A stretch of 64,000 nucleotides of DNA, taken from Ruegeria arenilitoris (GTDB lineage Bacteria > Pseudomonadota > Alphaproteobacteria > Rhodobacterales > Rhodobacteraceae). Location: assembly GCF_013030265.1 (NCBI RefSeq), contig NZ_WPZQ01000004.1, forward strand, positions 248,001 through 312,000, read 5' to 3'. Below the pieces are notes generated by a model. The model was not told the DNA's origin. It was given only the letters and a program-made list of their open reading frames with translations, and searched no databases. A program made the position numbers and the translations under genes. This document shows, one piece after another, positions 53,456-63,645 of the stretch (position 1 is its first letter; every line of letters starts with the position of its first letter).

Positions 53456-53527
53456 GGGTAGCGTAATCAGCCTGATCAGTTTATGTTATGGGTAAACCGA
53501 ATTGACCCAAAGTCAGGAAATTCTTCA

Positions 53528-54478
53528 GTGCGTGATCTGAAAATCCCGGAGCAAAGGCACCCGGAAAAAGCCCATCGGCCCGACAATGCTCAGCCGAAAA
53601 AGCCAAACTGGATTCGCGTTAAGGCGCCGGGCGGCAAAGGGTATGCCGATACGCGCAAGATCATGCGCGAAAACAATCTGGTGACAGTCTGCGAAGAGGC
53701 AGGTTGCCCGAATGTGGGTGAGTGCTGGAGCCAGGGTCACGCCACGATGATGATCATGGGCGAGATTTGTACGCGCGGCTGCACTTTCTGCAATATCGCC
53801 ACCGGTCGCCCGGATACGCTGGATGCGTTTGAGCCGGGTCGCGTTGCACATGCGGTTGAAAAGCTTGGTCTGAATCACGTGGTGATCACTTCGGTCGACC
53901 GCGATGACCTTAAGGATGGCGGGGCGGAACACTTTGCGCAGACCATCCGCGCGGTCCGGCACCGTTCGCCCAAAACCACGATTGAAATTCTCACTCCAGA
54001 TTTTCTGAAATGCGACCCGTCGGTTCTGAAAATCGTGGTTGATGCAAAGCCAGATGTCTTTAACCACAATCTTGAAACGGTTCCGGGGTTGTATCCCGAA
54101 GTTCGTCCAGGCGCGCGCTATTTCCATTCTTTGCGACTGTTGCAGCGCGTCAAAGAGCTTGATCCTTCGATCTTTACCAAGTCCGGCATCATGGTGGGAC
54201 TGGGCGAACAAGAGCAGGAAGTTCGTCAGGTCATGGATGACATGCGGGCTGCGGACATCGATTTTCTGACCATCGGACAGTATTTGCAGCCGACGCCCAA
54301 GCACCACGGAGTGGATCGTTTCGTTACGCCCGAGGAATTCGCGTCCTACGAAAAGGCTGCTTATGGCAAGGGTTTCCTGATGGTTTCGGCAACACCGCTA
54401 ACCCGCTCTTCCTATCACGCGGGCGATGACTTTGCGCGCTTGCGCGAGGCGCGGCAGAAGAAGCTGGGTCAGGCGTGA
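53528..54478 (+). CDS. lipA: Lipoyl synthase
   Basis: 316 aa. Radical SAM cluster C81-C85-C88 (CTRGCTFC) and auxiliary 4Fe-4S cysteines C55, C60, C66 ([12 protein letters not shown]). It inserts two sulfur atoms into protein-bound octanoate. The GTG at 53528 with AGGA gives the conserved N-terminus [16 protein letters not shown]; the earlier ATG at 53483 is not conserved. The stop overlaps the amidohydrolase start (GTGA). Confidence 0.95.
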   Translation: MRDLKIPEQRHPEKAHRPDNAQPKKPNWIRVKAPGGKGYADTRKIMRENNLVTVCEEAGCPNVGECWSQGHATMMIMGEICTRGCTFCNIATGRPDTLDAFEPGRVAHAVEKLGLNHVVITSVDRDDLKDGGAEHFAQTIRAVRHRSPKTTIEILTPDFLKCDPSVLKIVVDAKPDVFNHNLETVPGLYPEVRPGARYFHSLRLLQRVKELDPSIFTKSGIMVGLGEQEQEVRQVMDDMRAADIDFLTIGQYLQPTPKHHGVDRFVTPEEFASYEKAAYGKGFLMVSATPLTRSSYHAGDDFARLREARQKKLGQA

Positions 54479-55632
54479 CCCCTGAAACTCTGGCGCGGCT
54501 GACATCGCTGCGCCACAAGCTGCATCAATCACCTGAAATCTCCGGTGAAGAGAAAAATACTGCTGCGCAGATTGCGGAGTTGTTGGAGCAACATTCACCC
54601 GACCGGATCCTGAAGGATATCGGTGGTCACGGTATTGCTGCCGTGTTTGACAGCGGACAGGCGGGGCCAACAGTTGGTATCCGTTGCGAACTTGACGGTT
54701 TGCCGATTCAGGAAATCTCTGATGCACCCTATGTCTCGCGCATTCCTGGGAAGGGGCATCTGTGTGGTCACGATGGTCACATGACAATGGTGCTGGGTGT
54801 TGCCGAGGCCTTGGGGAAATCACGGCCACCAAACGGAAAAGTGGTGCTGATTTTCCAACCAGCCGAGGAAACCGGGCAGGGAGCGATTGCTTATCGTGCT
54901 GATCCTAAGTTTGCTGAGATCGCATCTGATTACATGTTTTCACTGCATAACCTGCCAGGACTCGACCTAGGTGAGGTTGAGCTGTGCCAGGGGCCAGCCA
55001 ACTGTGCATCGCGTGGAATGCGGATTGTGTTGAAGGGCAAGACCTCTCACGCTGCGGCACCCCAGGATGGTGTTTCGCCTGCGGGTGCATTGTCTCAGCT
55101 CATTCCTGTTTTGGCAGATCTCGGTAAGGGTGGGGCGCTTGACGCAGATTTTGCGCTGACGACAGTCACTCACGCCAGTTTGGGCGAAGCAACCTTTGGC
55201 ATTGCACCGGGACACGCAGAGCTTTGGGTGACGTTGAGAACAGTGTTTGACAACCGCATGTCACGCCTGATTCAGGATGCCGAAAACCTGGTGCAGTCTG
55301 TTGCCAAATCTGAAGGATTGGCAGTGGATATCACGTACGAAGACATCTTCGAAGCCTGCACCAACAATGCCGATGCTACCGAGGTTTTAGCTCAAGCCTG
55401 TGCCACACAGAGTGTTCCGTACCAACTGGTTTTAGAACCTCAAAGATTCTCTGAAGATTTCGGTCAATTCGGGAAAGGTGCCAAGTCAGCCATGTTCTGG
55501 TTAGGCTCTGGAAAGGACCATCCTCAGCTGCACAATCCAGATTACGATTTTCCGGATGCCCTGATCCCAATCGGAACTGGTATTTTTCTGAGTGCAATTG
55601 AGCAGGTGTTGGGGGGAGACCTCAGGGCCTGA
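54475..55632 (+). CDS. M20-family amidohydrolase
   Basis: 385 aa, peptidase M20D. Metal ligands CGHDGH (C97, H99, H102), the catalytic pair in PAEETGQG and a later His in the SLHNLPG block. The inserted dimerisation domain covers about 175-290 (KGKTSHAA). It hydrolyses N-acyl amino acids or related amides. It uses a GTG start that overlaps the lipA stop by 4 bp. It converges on a small membrane-protein gene (11-bp overlap). Confidence 0.9.
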   Translation: MTPETLARLTSLRHKLHQSPEISGEEKNTAAQIAELLEQHSPDRILKDIGGHGIAAVFDSGQAGPTVGIRCELDGLPIQEISDAPYVSRIPGKGHLCGHDGHMTMVLGVAEALGKSRPPNGKVVLIFQPAEETGQGAIAYRADPKFAEIASDYMFSLHNLPGLDLGEVELCQGPANCASRGMRIVLKGKTSHAAAPQDGVSPAGALSQLIPVLADLGKGGALDADFALTTVTHASLGEATFGIAPGHAELWVTLRTVFDNRMSRLIQDAENLVQSVAKSEGLAVDITYEDIFEACTNNADATEVLAQACATQSVPYQLVLEPQRFSEDFGQFGKGAKSAMFWLGSGKDHPQLHNPDYDFPDALIPIGTGIFLSAIEQVLGGDLRA

Positions 55633-55795
55633 GCTTTTGGGGAGGGGAGGTCGCCCATTCAGGCCACCAGCCCAGATACTCAATTCCGCCGACGATCAGG
55701 CAGACGGCAATGATCCCGAACACCATCAGCACGCGCCGTTCCGAGGGTGGTTTTCTCACCAACATTGACATACGCAGTAGATGACGCGGGTTCAT
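55622..55795 (-). CDS. 57-aa single-pass membrane protein behind hpt (small ORF)
   Basis: The complement strand from ATG 55795 to TGA 55622 encodes MNPRHLLRMSMLVRKPPSER..., with a basic lead and one membrane helix (about 22-40, VLMVFGIIAVCLIVGGIEYL). A GGAGG site stands 4 nt before the ATG, which strongly supports translation. It starts 27 bp after the hpt stop and overlaps the amidohydrolase stop by 11 bp on the other strand. Function unknown. Easily missed below usual length cut-offs. Confidence 0.75.
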   Translation of the reverse strand: MNPRHLLRMSMLVRKPPSERRVLMVFGIIAVCLIVGGIEYLGWWPEWATSPPQKLRP

Positions 55796-55822
55796 TCGGC
55801 CTCCGATGCGAGGGTGGCAAAA

Positions 55823-56365
55823 TCAGTCCTCGACGAACCTGACTTTGCCAATAAACGGCAAGTTTCGGTTTCTTTGAGCATAGTCGATCCCATAACCCAC
55901 GACAAATTCATCAGGGATCTCAAACCCGATCCAGTCAGAGCGGAAATCAACCTCGCGGCGGCTTGGCTTGTCTAGCAGGGCAATCGATTTCAACCGCGTG
56001 GGCTTGCGGCTTTTCAGCAACTTGGTGACGTGATTCAGAGTATGGCCGGTATCTACGATGTCTTCGACCACCAGCACGTCTCGACCTTCAATGGCACCAC
56101 GTAAGTCTTTGAGAATGCGTACTTCCCGGCTACTTTCCATCGAGTCGCCGTAAGACGACGCCTCAAGGAAATCCACCTCGATAGGCAGATCGAGTTCGCG
56201 CACCAGATCAGCGATAAATACAAAGCTTCCGCGCAGAAGACCGACAACAACCAGCTTGTCTGTGTTGCCAAACTCTTCGGTGATTTTGCGGCAAAGCTCT
56301 TCTATTCGGGCGGCAATCGCCTTGGCCGAGATCATCTCATCTATCACATATGCGCGTTGGCTCAT
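55823..56365 (-). CDS. hpt: Hypoxanthine phosphoribosyltransferase
   Basis: 180 aa. The PRPP-binding motif [14 protein letters not shown] and the base-recognition end [18 protein letters not shown] are present. It salvages hypoxanthine and guanine to IMP and GMP. The start at 56365 has AGGGGG; the frame runs to 56425 without support. It is divergent from the CoqQ-like gene and continues into the 57-aa gene. Confidence 0.95.
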   Translation of the reverse strand: MSQRAYVIDEMISAKAIAARIEELCRKITEEFGNTDKLVVVGLLRGSFVFIADLVRELDLPIEVDFLEASSYGDSMESSREVRILKDLRGAIEGRDVLVVEDIVDTGHTLNHVTKLLKSRKPTRLKSIALLDKPSRREVDFRSDWIGFEIPDEFVVGYGIDYAQRNRNLPFIGKVRFVED

Positions 56366-56439
56366 CGCTGCCCCCTTGATCTTTGGCGCGCAACATACGA
56401 CATGACGCGCCATTGTCACCTGCAAATACCTGATACGCC

Positions 56440-56886
56440 ATGCCAGTACATTCGGAAACTCGCCACCTGCAATATACCGCGCAGCAGATGTATGATCTGG
56501 TTGCGGACGTGGCCAAGTATCCCGAATTTCTGCCCTGGTGCGCAGCCGCCAGAATCCGACGCACCTATGCGGTGGATGAGGCCAAGGTGCTTGAGGCTGA
56601 TCTGGTCATCTCGTTCAAAGTGTTTCGCGAGCGCTTTGGCAGCAGAGTAACGCTGTTTCCGGAACAAAAGAAAATCGACACGGAATATCTGGATGGCCCG
56701 TTCAAATACATGAAATCCGACTGGCACTTTGAGGACGCGCCGGATGGCGGTTGCAATGTGTTCTTCCATGTGGATTTCGAATTCAAGAATGCGGTTTTGC
56801 AGGGTATTATCGGGGTCGTTTTCAACGAGGCCATGAACCGGATTGTTCGCGCGTTTGAACAACGCGCTGCTGACCTGTACGGCTGA
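56440..56886 (+). CDS. CoqQ/RatA-type START-domain protein
   Basis: 148 aa, polyketide-cyclase/START fold. The N-terminal [23 protein letters not shown] block is diagnostic of the RatA/COQ10 family. In alphaproteobacteria it most likely helps coenzyme Q delivery to the respiratory chain; the E. coli ribosome-association role of RatA is less likely here. It lies near lipA, a frequent neighbour. Confidence 0.88.
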   Translation: MPVHSETRHLQYTAQQMYDLVADVAKYPEFLPWCAAARIRRTYAVDEAKVLEADLVISFKVFRERFGSRVTLFPEQKKIDTEYLDGPFKYMKSDWHFEDAPDGGCNVFFHVDFEFKNAVLQGIIGVVFNEAMNRIVRAFEQRAADLYG

Positions 56887-56924
56887 GGCTTTACCCCGGC
56901 TACGTGCGCGCTAGACTGCGCCGC

Positions 56925-58220
56925 ATGACTGATCTGACCACTGCATTTGCCGAGTTTGCGACGGGGCCTGTTTCGACAACGCTCCAGACCCGAATTGTCA
57001 CTTCTTTGTCCGCGCTGGATTGGCTGGCCGTGGGACAGGCGGGGGCCGAAGAACCGGTTTCGCGGATCATCCGGGAAATGGTTCTGGCTGAAGGCGGTGC
57101 AGAACAGGCCAGAATCTTTGGCGGCGGAGCGGCTCCGTTGCGTGCGGCGGCTTTGGCGAACGGGACCATCTCGCATGCGCTGGATTATGACGACACCCAT
57201 TTCGCACATATCGGTCATCCATCTGTTGCGGTGTTTCCGGCTACTCTGGCTGTTGCCACGTGGGGAGATAAACCAATCGTAGATCTGCTCGAGGCAGCAC
57301 TTGTCGGGATGGAGCTGTCCATTCGCCTTGGGCTTTGGCTGGGCCGGGATCATTATCAGGCCGGGTTTCACCAGACCGCCACTGCCGGTGCTTTTGGGGC
57401 AACGGCAGCTGCAGGGCGTGTCTTGGGCTTCAATCCCTCGCAAATGCGACAGGCTTTGGGGCTGACCGCTACACGTGCGGCCGGCCTGAAGGCGCAGTTT
57501 GGAACGATGGGTAAACCCTACAATGCCGGTCTTGCTTCATCTGCAGGCGTAGAAACGGCATTGCTGATTCACCGGGGTTTCGAGCCGAACGATAACGCGC
57601 TGGAGGGGCAATACGGCTTTGGTACGACTCATAAGGGTGCTGATGACCTTTCAGCCGCTCTCGAAGGGATCGGGGACGAGTGGTTGTTTGAAAGTGTCAG
57701 CCATAAGTTTCATGCTTGTTGCCACGGCCTTCACGCAGCGCTGGAGGCAGCGCGTGATCTCGACATAGCTGAGCCCGAAGTGGCCGAGATCAAGGCCAAG
57801 ACTCATCCGCGTTGGATGAGTGTTTGCAACCAGTTGTCGCCAACGACAGGTCTGGGGGCCAAGTTCTCGTACCGTACGGTGATCGCGATGCTCGCAATCG
57901 GGTATGATACTGCCTTGCCAGAAAACTTTTCGGACAAAACATGCGCCGACCCACGTTTGCGTTCCCTGCGGGATCGGATCACGGTCGAAGCGGATGACGG
58001 GCTGTCTGAAACGCAGGCCCATCTGTCATTGCTGCGTCGTGACGGTATTCGGAGGGAGGCAACGCATGACTTGCTGGCGCCGATGTCACTGTCAGATCGC
58101 GAGGATCGGGTGCGCGAAAAAGCGTCGAAGCTGATTGGCAGCGAAGAGGCCGACGCGATCTGGTCAATGCTGCGCACCGGAGGGCGCGCAGCAGAACTGT
58201 CTGACAGGCTTGAGGGTTAG
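56925..58220 (+). CDS. MmgE/PrpD-family protein
   Basis: 431 aa. Family motifs [19 protein letters not shown] and [16 protein letters not shown]. Family members are 2-methylcitrate dehydratase and iminodisuccinate or aconitate-decarboxylase-like enzymes; the substrate here is unknown because no methylcitrate genes are adjacent. The ATG at 56925 lacks a clear ribosome site, as does the GTG at 56904. The stop overlaps the convergent pyrC stop. Confidence 0.87.
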   Translation: MTDLTTAFAEFATGPVSTTLQTRIVTSLSALDWLAVGQAGAEEPVSRIIREMVLAEGGAEQARIFGGGAAPLRAAALANGTISHALDYDDTHFAHIGHPSVAVFPATLAVATWGDKPIVDLLEAALVGMELSIRLGLWLGRDHYQAGFHQTATAGAFGATAAAGRVLGFNPSQMRQALGLTATRAAGLKAQFGTMGKPYNAGLASSAGVETALLIHRGFEPNDNALEGQYGFGTTHKGADDLSAALEGIGDEWLFESVSHKFHACCHGLHAALEAARDLDIAEPEVAEIKAKTHPRWMSVCNQLSPTTGLGAKFSYRTVIAMLAIGYDTALPENFSDKTCADPRLRSLRDRITVEADDGLSETQAHLSLLRRDGIRREATHDLLAPMSLSDREDRVREKASKLIGSEEADAIWSMLRTGGRAAELSDRLEG

Positions 58221-59254
58221 ACCACGCGCCAGTGCAGAGGGAAGCCGGGATCGAATACCGTCACCGGGCCATCACCGCTTTCGATTTTTGAGGGATACTC
58301 AACGGGTTCACCTTTGGTCAGGGTGATGCTGCCCTCATTCACAGGCAGACGGTAAAATGCGGGACCGTTCAGCGAGGTGAAGCCTTCCAGCTTGTCCAGC
58401 GCGTCAGCCCGGTCGAACATTTCTGCCACCAGTGACATCGTGTTTGTTGCCGTAAAGCAACCGGCGCAGCCACAGGCCATTTCCTTGTTTGCATCGGTGT
58501 GCGGTGCACTGTCAGTGCCAAGGAAGAACCTCGCATCGCCCGAGGTTGCTGCAGCCAGCAATGCCAGCCGATGCTCTTCCCGTTTGGCAACAGGCAGGCA
58601 GTAGTAGTGCGGTTTGATGCCGCCCACCAGAATGTGGTTGCGGTTGATGATCAGGTGATGCGCGGTGATTGTGGCACCCAGATCAGCCTCATTCGCCTTG
58701 ACGTAGTCGACGCCGTTTGAGGTGGTGATGTGTTCCATTACCACACGCAACCCGGGGGTCGATTTTCGGATCGGATCAAGCACTCGATCGATGAACACTG
58801 CCTCGCGATCGAAGATGTCGATTTCTGGATCGGTCACCTCGCCATGAACGCAAAGGGGCAGACCGATTTCGGCCATCTTCTCGAGTACGGGACGAACCTT
58901 GTCGAAATCGCGAACACCCGAGGCCGAATTGGTGGTGGCACCCGCAGGGTAGAGCTTGACCGCCTTCACCAATCCGCTGGCATGTGCCGCGGCGACATCT
59001 TCGGCGTCAGAATCCTCGGTCAGATACAGGGTCATCAACGGTTCGAACGTCATATCATCGGGCAGCGCGGCCATAATGCGGTCGCGGTAAGCAGCGGCCT
59101 GATCCCCGGTCACGACCGGGGGCACCAGGTTTGGCATGATGATGGCGCGGCCAAAGTGGCGGGCGGTTTCGGGCAGGACGGCCTGCAGCATGGCGCCATC
59201 GCGCAGATGCAGATGCCAGTCGTCGGGGCGGCGGATCGTGAGGGTATCGGTCAT
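58217..59254 (-). CDS. pyrC: Dihydroorotase (class II)
   Basis: 345 aa. Zinc ligands in DWHLHLRDG (H14, H16), the carbamylated lysine in [13 protein letters not shown] and later histidines (VHGEVTD, ITAHHLI). It closes carbamoyl-aspartate to dihydroorotate in pyrimidine synthesis. E. coli-type, monomer length as expected. It converges on the PrpD gene with a 4-bp overlap. Confidence 0.95.
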   Translation of the reverse strand: MTDTLTIRRPDDWHLHLRDGAMLQAVLPETARHFGRAIIMPNLVPPVVTGDQAAAYRDRIMAALPDDMTFEPLMTLYLTEDSDAEDVAAAHASGLVKAVKLYPAGATTNSASGVRDFDKVRPVLEKMAEIGLPLCVHGEVTDPEIDIFDREAVFIDRVLDPIRKSTPGLRVVMEHITTSNGVDYVKANEADLGATITAHHLIINRNHILVGGIKPHYYCLPVAKREEHRLALLAAATSGDARFFLGTDSAPHTDANKEMACGCAGCFTATNTMSLVAEMFDRADALDKLEGFTSLNGPAFYRLPVNEGSITLTKGEPVEYPSKIESGDGPVTVFDPGFPLHWRVV

Positions 59255-59442
59255 GCCCCTTCCGCTAGCACAGCCGCCGGGGGCATTAAAGGCAAACCAA
59301 TGCCCTAGCGGTCAAATGATTGGCGGCTTGGTGCGACTGAAATACTTGCCAATCCACCATCGCGCCGTAAGTCCTTTGGGGAACACGGTCTTGACGCACA
59401 GGCGCTGGCATGACCTGTTGTGCGAGGAGGAGAGACAAGGTC

Positions 59443-60351
59443 ATGACGCAGGCGAATTCTATTGATGCGGTTCAGAGTATGCTTGGCGAACAGGGCTATG
59501 TTTGCGGGCGATCGCTGGCTACGGTGGTTTTCTTGTCTCTGAAACTGGGGCGCCCCTTGTTTCTTGAGGGTGAAGCGGGTGTTGGGAAGACCGAGATTGC
59601 CAAAGCGCTGGCTGCTGGGCTGAACCGACGACTAATCCGGTTGCAGTGCTATGAAGGGCTGGATGCATCCTCGGCTGTCTACGAATGGAACTTTCCGGCG
59701 CAAATGGTGGCTATTCGCACTGCCGAGGCGTCAGGTGGTGCGGATCGCGGATCGTTACAGTCAGAGTTATTCTCGGACGAATATCTGATCGAACGTCCTT
59801 TGTTGCAGGCCATGCGGCCGGATGAAAATGGTGCACCTGTCCTGCTGATTGACGAACTGGATCGCACGGACGAGCCGTTTGAGGCATTTCTGCTTGAGGC
59901 TTTGAGTGATTTTCAGGTGACGATCCCCGAATTGGGAACGGTTCATGCACCCGAGTCGCCCATCGTCATCGTTACCTCGAACCGTACACGCGAAGTGCAC
60001 GACGCCCTGAAACGCCGTTGCCTGTATCATTGGGTCGACTATCCGGATTTTGATCGTGAGATCGAAATCCTGCATGCACGTGCACCGGAAGCTGCCGAGA
60101 CGCTGAGCCGAGAAGTGGTCGCCTTTGTGCAGCGCCTGCGTACAGAAGACCTGTTCAAAAAGCCCGGTGTGGCCGAGACCATCGATTGGGCGAAGTGCCT
60201 CCTGGCGCTTGATGTCATCAATCTAAGCCCCGAGGTCATCGGTGACACGCTGGGGGCGATCCTGAAATATCAGGACGACATTCAGAAGCTGCAAGGATCT
60301 GAAGCCAAGCGTATTCTGGATCAGGCGAAAGCTTCGCTGGAACCAGCATAA
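59443..60351 (+). CDS. MoxR-family AAA+ ATPase (CoxD-like)
   Basis: 302 aa. Walker A GEAGVGKT (43-50), Walker B VLLIDELDR (about 131) and sensor/arginine-finger regions (TSNRTREVHDALKRRCLYHW). MoxR ATPases with VWA partners mature metal- or cofactor-containing enzymes. With coxE next door it looks like the CoxD maturation ATPase of molybdenum hydroxylases. The ATG at 59443 has GGAGG-rich DNA upstream. Confidence 0.9.
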   Translation: MTQANSIDAVQSMLGEQGYVCGRSLATVVFLSLKLGRPLFLEGEAGVGKTEIAKALAAGLNRRLIRLQCYEGLDASSAVYEWNFPAQMVAIRTAEASGGADRGSLQSELFSDEYLIERPLLQAMRPDENGAPVLLIDELDRTDEPFEAFLLEALSDFQVTIPELGTVHAPESPIVIVTSNRTREVHDALKRRCLYHWVDYPDFDREIEILHARAPEAAETLSREVVAFVQRLRTEDLFKKPGVAETIDWAKCLLALDVINLSPEVIGDTLGAILKYQDDIQKLQGSEAKRILDQAKASLEPA

Positions 60352-60408
60352 TGCATCATCTTTATTCAGAAACTGATGGGGTTGGCGGCGGAGCCTCCAT
60401 AAGGTCTG

Positions 60409-61665
60409 ATGGCTGAACAGCTCTCACTGGATATCCCCTCCGATCCAAAGCTGGCGCAGAATATCACTCATTTTGCGCGGGCATTGCGAAAGGCTGGACT
60501 ACCGATCGGAACAGGAAGGGTTGTCGATGCAATCCGCGCCGTCGAGGCAGCAGGTTTCACAAAAAAGCAGGATTTCTACTGGACCCTTCACGCCTGTTTT
60601 GTGAACCGGCCTGAACATCGAACTGTTTTTGCTCAGGTGTTTCGTCTGTACTGGCGTGACCCTCGATATCTGGAGCATATGATGTCGATGATGCTGCCGG
60701 CCATTCGGGGTGTTCAGAAAGAACGCACGGCGGATGCCGGAGAAAAGCGGGCGGCTGAGGCTTTGCTGGATGGGGTGGATCGCGATCTTCCTGATATCGC
60801 TGAACAAGAGGGTGAAACAGAAATCGAGATTGATGCGACGCAGACTGCGTCTAGCGAAGAACGCTTGCGCAATCTGGATTTCGAACAAATGAGTACAGAA
60901 GAGGTGGCGCAGGCCAAACGTATTCTGTCGCGCCTCAACCTGCCGGTAAAACCCATCAATTCGCGTCGCGGGCAGGCCAGTCATCTGGGTCATCGAATTG
61001 ATCGTGCGCGAACACTCCGTTCGGCAATGCGTCAGGGGGGCGAGCTACGGGATATCGCCCGTCTGCAGCCCAAACCCCGCTGGCCCAATCTGGTTGCCTT
61101 GTGCGATATCTCAGGGTCAATGAGCCAGTACAGCAGGATTATCCTGCATTTCCTCCATACGGTTTCAAATGCCAAAGGGGCGGGTTGGGCCAAAGTTCAC
61201 GCTTTTACCTTTGGAACGCGTCTGACCAACATTACCCGTCATCTGCATCAAAGGGATGTCGATGCTGCACTTGCTGCCGCTGGTGCAGAAGCACAGGATT
61301 GGGAGGGGGGCACACGGATCGGGGATTGCCTGCATCAATTCAATCGCGACTGGTCGCGCCGTGTCATGGGGCAGGGCGCAGTTGTTCTGCTGATCACTGA
61401 TGGCTTGGAACGTGGCGCACCGGAGGAACTGGAAAAAGAGATTGAGCGACTACATCTGTCGTCACGCCGACTGATCTGGCTCAATCCTTTGCTCAGATGG
61501 GATGGATTTGCGCCCAAAGCTCAGGGGATCATGACGATGCTGCCACATGTCGATAGCTTCCGTGCAGGTCATTCCATCGCCTCACTCGAGGATCTGGCGA
61601 ACGTCATCTCAAAGCCTGATGATGAGGGAGAGAAAGCGCGACTGCTGGCCGCGCTTTCTGCCTGA
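60409..61665 (+). CDS. VWA-domain CoxE-like protein
   Basis: 418 aa. A MIDAS motif DISGSMS (about 229-235) with a metal-binding Thr in EGGTRIGD and Asp in LLITDGLERG. The N-terminal half is a helical CoxE domain. It pairs with the MoxR ATPase 57 bp upstream. No coxMSL structural genes are in the window; the xdhC start at 63646 is the nearest related gene. Confidence 0.9.
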   Translation: MAEQLSLDIPSDPKLAQNITHFARALRKAGLPIGTGRVVDAIRAVEAAGFTKKQDFYWTLHACFVNRPEHRTVFAQVFRLYWRDPRYLEHMMSMMLPAIRGVQKERTADAGEKRAAEALLDGVDRDLPDIAEQEGETEIEIDATQTASSEERLRNLDFEQMSTEEVAQAKRILSRLNLPVKPINSRRGQASHLGHRIDRARTLRSAMRQGGELRDIARLQPKPRWPNLVALCDISGSMSQYSRIILHFLHTVSNAKGAGWAKVHAFTFGTRLTNITRHLHQRDVDAALAAAGAEAQDWEGGTRIGDCLHQFNRDWSRRVMGQGAVVLLITDGLERGAPEELEKEIERLHLSSRRLIWLNPLLRWDGFAPKAQGIMTMLPHVDSFRAGHSIASLEDLANVISKPDDEGEKARLLAALSA

Positions 61666-61669
61666 TGGA

Positions 61670-62170
61670 TTACCCAAGCTGCTTTTCGTTGCACTCGCGC
61701 GCCATTTCCATGGCTTTGTAAGTGCCGGTCAGATCGACGGTGAATGCGAATTCCTTTTCGGGGAACACGACCATGACCTTTTGTTTTGCAATGTCATCAG
61801 CGAATTGGGGATCGTCTGACAGGACATATCCACCTGAATAACCCTTGGTGATGTTGCCTTTCATGCCTGTGGCTTCGCCAACATAGATATTGTCGCCCAG
61901 CAGAATGGCCACGGCCTCTTTTTCACCGCGCTTGATATCGGTTTTGGCCTTGGTGAAGACACCGACATAGCCAACGCTGCGATCTTCGGTCAGACCCATC
62001 TGAACCACGTTTTCAGCGTCATCAACGGCTTCAATCAGGCAGGATTTCTTTTCGTTATCGACGAAGACCTTCCAGCCTTCGACTTCACCATAGCGTACAA
62101 ATGTATCAGCCCAAGCGGCGGTCGAAGCCAAAAGACCAATTGCCGTTCCCAGTGTAAGAATGCGTTTCAA
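61670..62170 (-). CDS. IalB-like secreted protein
   Basis: 166 aa. A signal peptide (1-21, TAAWA cleavage) precedes a beta-rich domain resembling invasion-associated locus B proteins (YGEVEGWKVFVDNEKKSCLIEA). Two cysteines (about 44 and 160) could form a disulfide. Role in free-living bacteria unknown; likely periplasmic. It converges on coxE and is divergent from the YeeE pair. Confidence 0.75.
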   Translation of the reverse strand: MKRILTLGTAIGLLASTAAWADTFVRYGEVEGWKVFVDNEKKSCLIEAVDDAENVVQMGLTEDRSVGYVGVFTKAKTDIKRGEKEAVAILLGDNIYVGEATGMKGNITKGYSGGYVLSDDPQFADDIAKQKVMVVFPEKEFAFTVDLTGTYKAMEMARECNEKQLG

Positions 62171-62299
62171 CTCTTTGTCTCCATTTTAAAATTCTTGATG
62201 GTGTGACGAGGGCGGAAGTCACCCTGTACAAGCGCAAGCTAGTGTTTGCGTAAGTCACAATCAATGCTCAGAACATTTGAATGCGACTTGATTTAAATC

Positions 62300-62315
62300 A
62301 TTCACAAAGTTGAAT
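62300..62315. promoter_or_regulatory. SqrR/BigR-type operator, distal copy (ATTC-N8-GAAT)
   Basis: ATTC at 62300-62303, eight bases, GAAT at 62312-62315. The pattern matches the SqrR/BigR persulfide-sensing repressor site as I recall it. A TTGAAT -35-like box overlaps the right half. Confidence 0.65.
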
Positions 62316-62324
62316 GTATTATGT

Positions 62325-62340
62325 ATTCCGTATTTAGAAT
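62325..62340. promoter_or_regulatory. SqrR/BigR-type operator, proximal copy (ATTC-N8-GAAT)
   Basis: ATTC at 62325-62328, eight bases, GAAT at 62337-62340, exactly 25 bp from the distal copy and 25 bp before the start codon. TAGAAT at 62335-62340 may be the -10, so binding would block RNA polymerase. Confidence 0.7.
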
Positions 62341-62364
62341 GTAATAGCGCGAAGGAATCAAACC

Positions 62365-62916
62365 GTGCCACTCAACTGGAAATTAGGCGGCGTTCTGCTG
62401 GGCCTTGTCTTTTTTATGGCGGTCCTGCTGGTCAAGCCAATTGGTGTGTCAACGCAGTTCGTCATTCTCGACGGCATTGTGGCTGACGCCGTCAACCCGA
62501 GCCTCGTGACCGCAACGGACCAGGGATACACTTCGACAAATGCCTATCTGGCCAAATCTGATGGCAAGTATGCCAAAGCTGTCTCAAACCCGTTGAACTA
62601 TTCCTTCGTGTTTGTGGTGGCCATGATGCTGGGTGGGTTTTTGTCTGCAATGTTTCGCGGCGGCATTGAAGCTTCCGATCGCAGCATTCCAGCGCTTTGG
62701 AGGGCTAACTTCGGCGACTGTGCAAAGAAGCGATACGCAGCAGCTTTTCTTGGTGGTTTTATTGTCCTGTATGGTGCGCGGTTGGCAGGCGGGTGCACCT
62801 CAGGCCACATGATGTCCGGCATGATGCAGACAGCTGTCAGCGGCTACATTTTCGCTGCCGGTGCTTTTGTCGCAGCGATCCCGGTATCTCTGATCATGTT
62901 CAAAAAGGAGGCCTGA
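62365..62916 (+). CDS. YeeE/YedE-family sulfur transporter, first half (PmpA-like)
   Basis: 183 aa, about four to five membrane helices. Contains the family motif AGGCTSGHMMSGM with a conserved Cys that can pass thiosulfate or persulfide sulfur. In YeeE the two halves form one chain; here they are two genes 3 bp apart. A GTG start (62365) follows AAGGA. The promoter has two SqrR/BigR-type operators, so it should be induced by sulfide or persulfide (inference). Confidence 0.88.
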   Translation: MPLNWKLGGVLLGLVFFMAVLLVKPIGVSTQFVILDGIVADAVNPSLVTATDQGYTSTNAYLAKSDGKYAKAVSNPLNYSFVFVVAMMLGGFLSAMFRGGIEASDRSIPALWRANFGDCAKKRYAAAFLGGFIVLYGARLAGGCTSGHMMSGMMQTAVSGYIFAAGAFVAAIPVSLIMFKKEA

Positions 62917-62919
62917 TCC

Positions 62920-63510
62920 ATGACCTCGATCTTTCTTGCTTTGGTGATTGGTGCAGCCTTCGGCGCAGTGCTTGATCGTGTAGGGGCGTCCAACCCTACA
63001 ATCATCAACCGGATGCTGAATCTAACGAACATCAACCTTGCGAAGTCTATCCTGCTGGCCATCGGCACGGGTTCCATCCTTATGTTTGGTGGACAAATGC
63101 TCGGGCTGGTCGATGTGGGGCACATGTCTGTGAAAACAGCCTATGTAGGCGTGTTTATCGGTGGCCTCTTGCTGGGCGCAGGCTGGGCCGTTTCCGGATA
63201 TTGCCCGGGGACTGGTGTGGTTGCTGCAGCGTCAGGGCGCAAAGATGCATTGTTTTTTATTGCCGGAGGATTGCTGGGGGCTGCTGCTTACATGATGACC
63301 TACCCGGCCTGGAAAGCGTCTGGCCTGCTCGACAAGATTGCAGGCGGCAAAGTGACCCTGGGGACGGTCCCGGGTTCCGGATACGAGGGTCTGTCATTAT
63401 TGCCCGGCGATATCGTTGGCATCGTGATGGGATTGGCCTTCATCGCAATCGCGTTTGCTTTGCCAGAAAGGCTGATTGGACAAACGGTACAAGCGCAACC
63501 AGCGGAATAG
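62920..63510 (+). CDS. YeeE/YedE-family sulfur transporter, second half (PmpB-like)
   Basis: 196 aa, about five membrane helices (DUF6691-like). The partner Cys motif is VSGYCPGTGVVAAASG, mirroring the GCTSGH motif of the first half. It ends with an alanine/glutamate tail. It is co-translated with the first half. A strong terminator follows at 63559. Confidence 0.88.
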   Translation: MTSIFLALVIGAAFGAVLDRVGASNPTIINRMLNLTNINLAKSILLAIGTGSILMFGGQMLGLVDVGHMSVKTAYVGVFIGGLLLGAGWAVSGYCPGTGVVAAASGRKDALFFIAGGLLGAAAYMMTYPAWKASGLLDKIAGGKVTLGTVPGSGYEGLSLLPGDIVGIVMGLAFIAIAFALPERLIGQTVQAQPAE

Positions 63511-63558
63511 ACCCAACGAAACATGCGAGGCGCAGTGAGATGGACACGCCCTCGCATC

Positions 63559-63596
63559 GCGGCCCGGCGTCCCGTGATACTGCCGGGCCGCTTTTC
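63559..63596 (+). terminator. Intrinsic terminator after the YeeE/YedE pair
   Basis: A 10-bp stem GCGGCCCGGC, 13-nt loop, GCCGGGCCGC followed by TTTTC. Confidence 0.88.
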
Positions 63597-63645
63597 ATTG
63601 CGCCAAACCTACCTATGTTGGTCCATGAAATTCCCGGAGGTTTTC

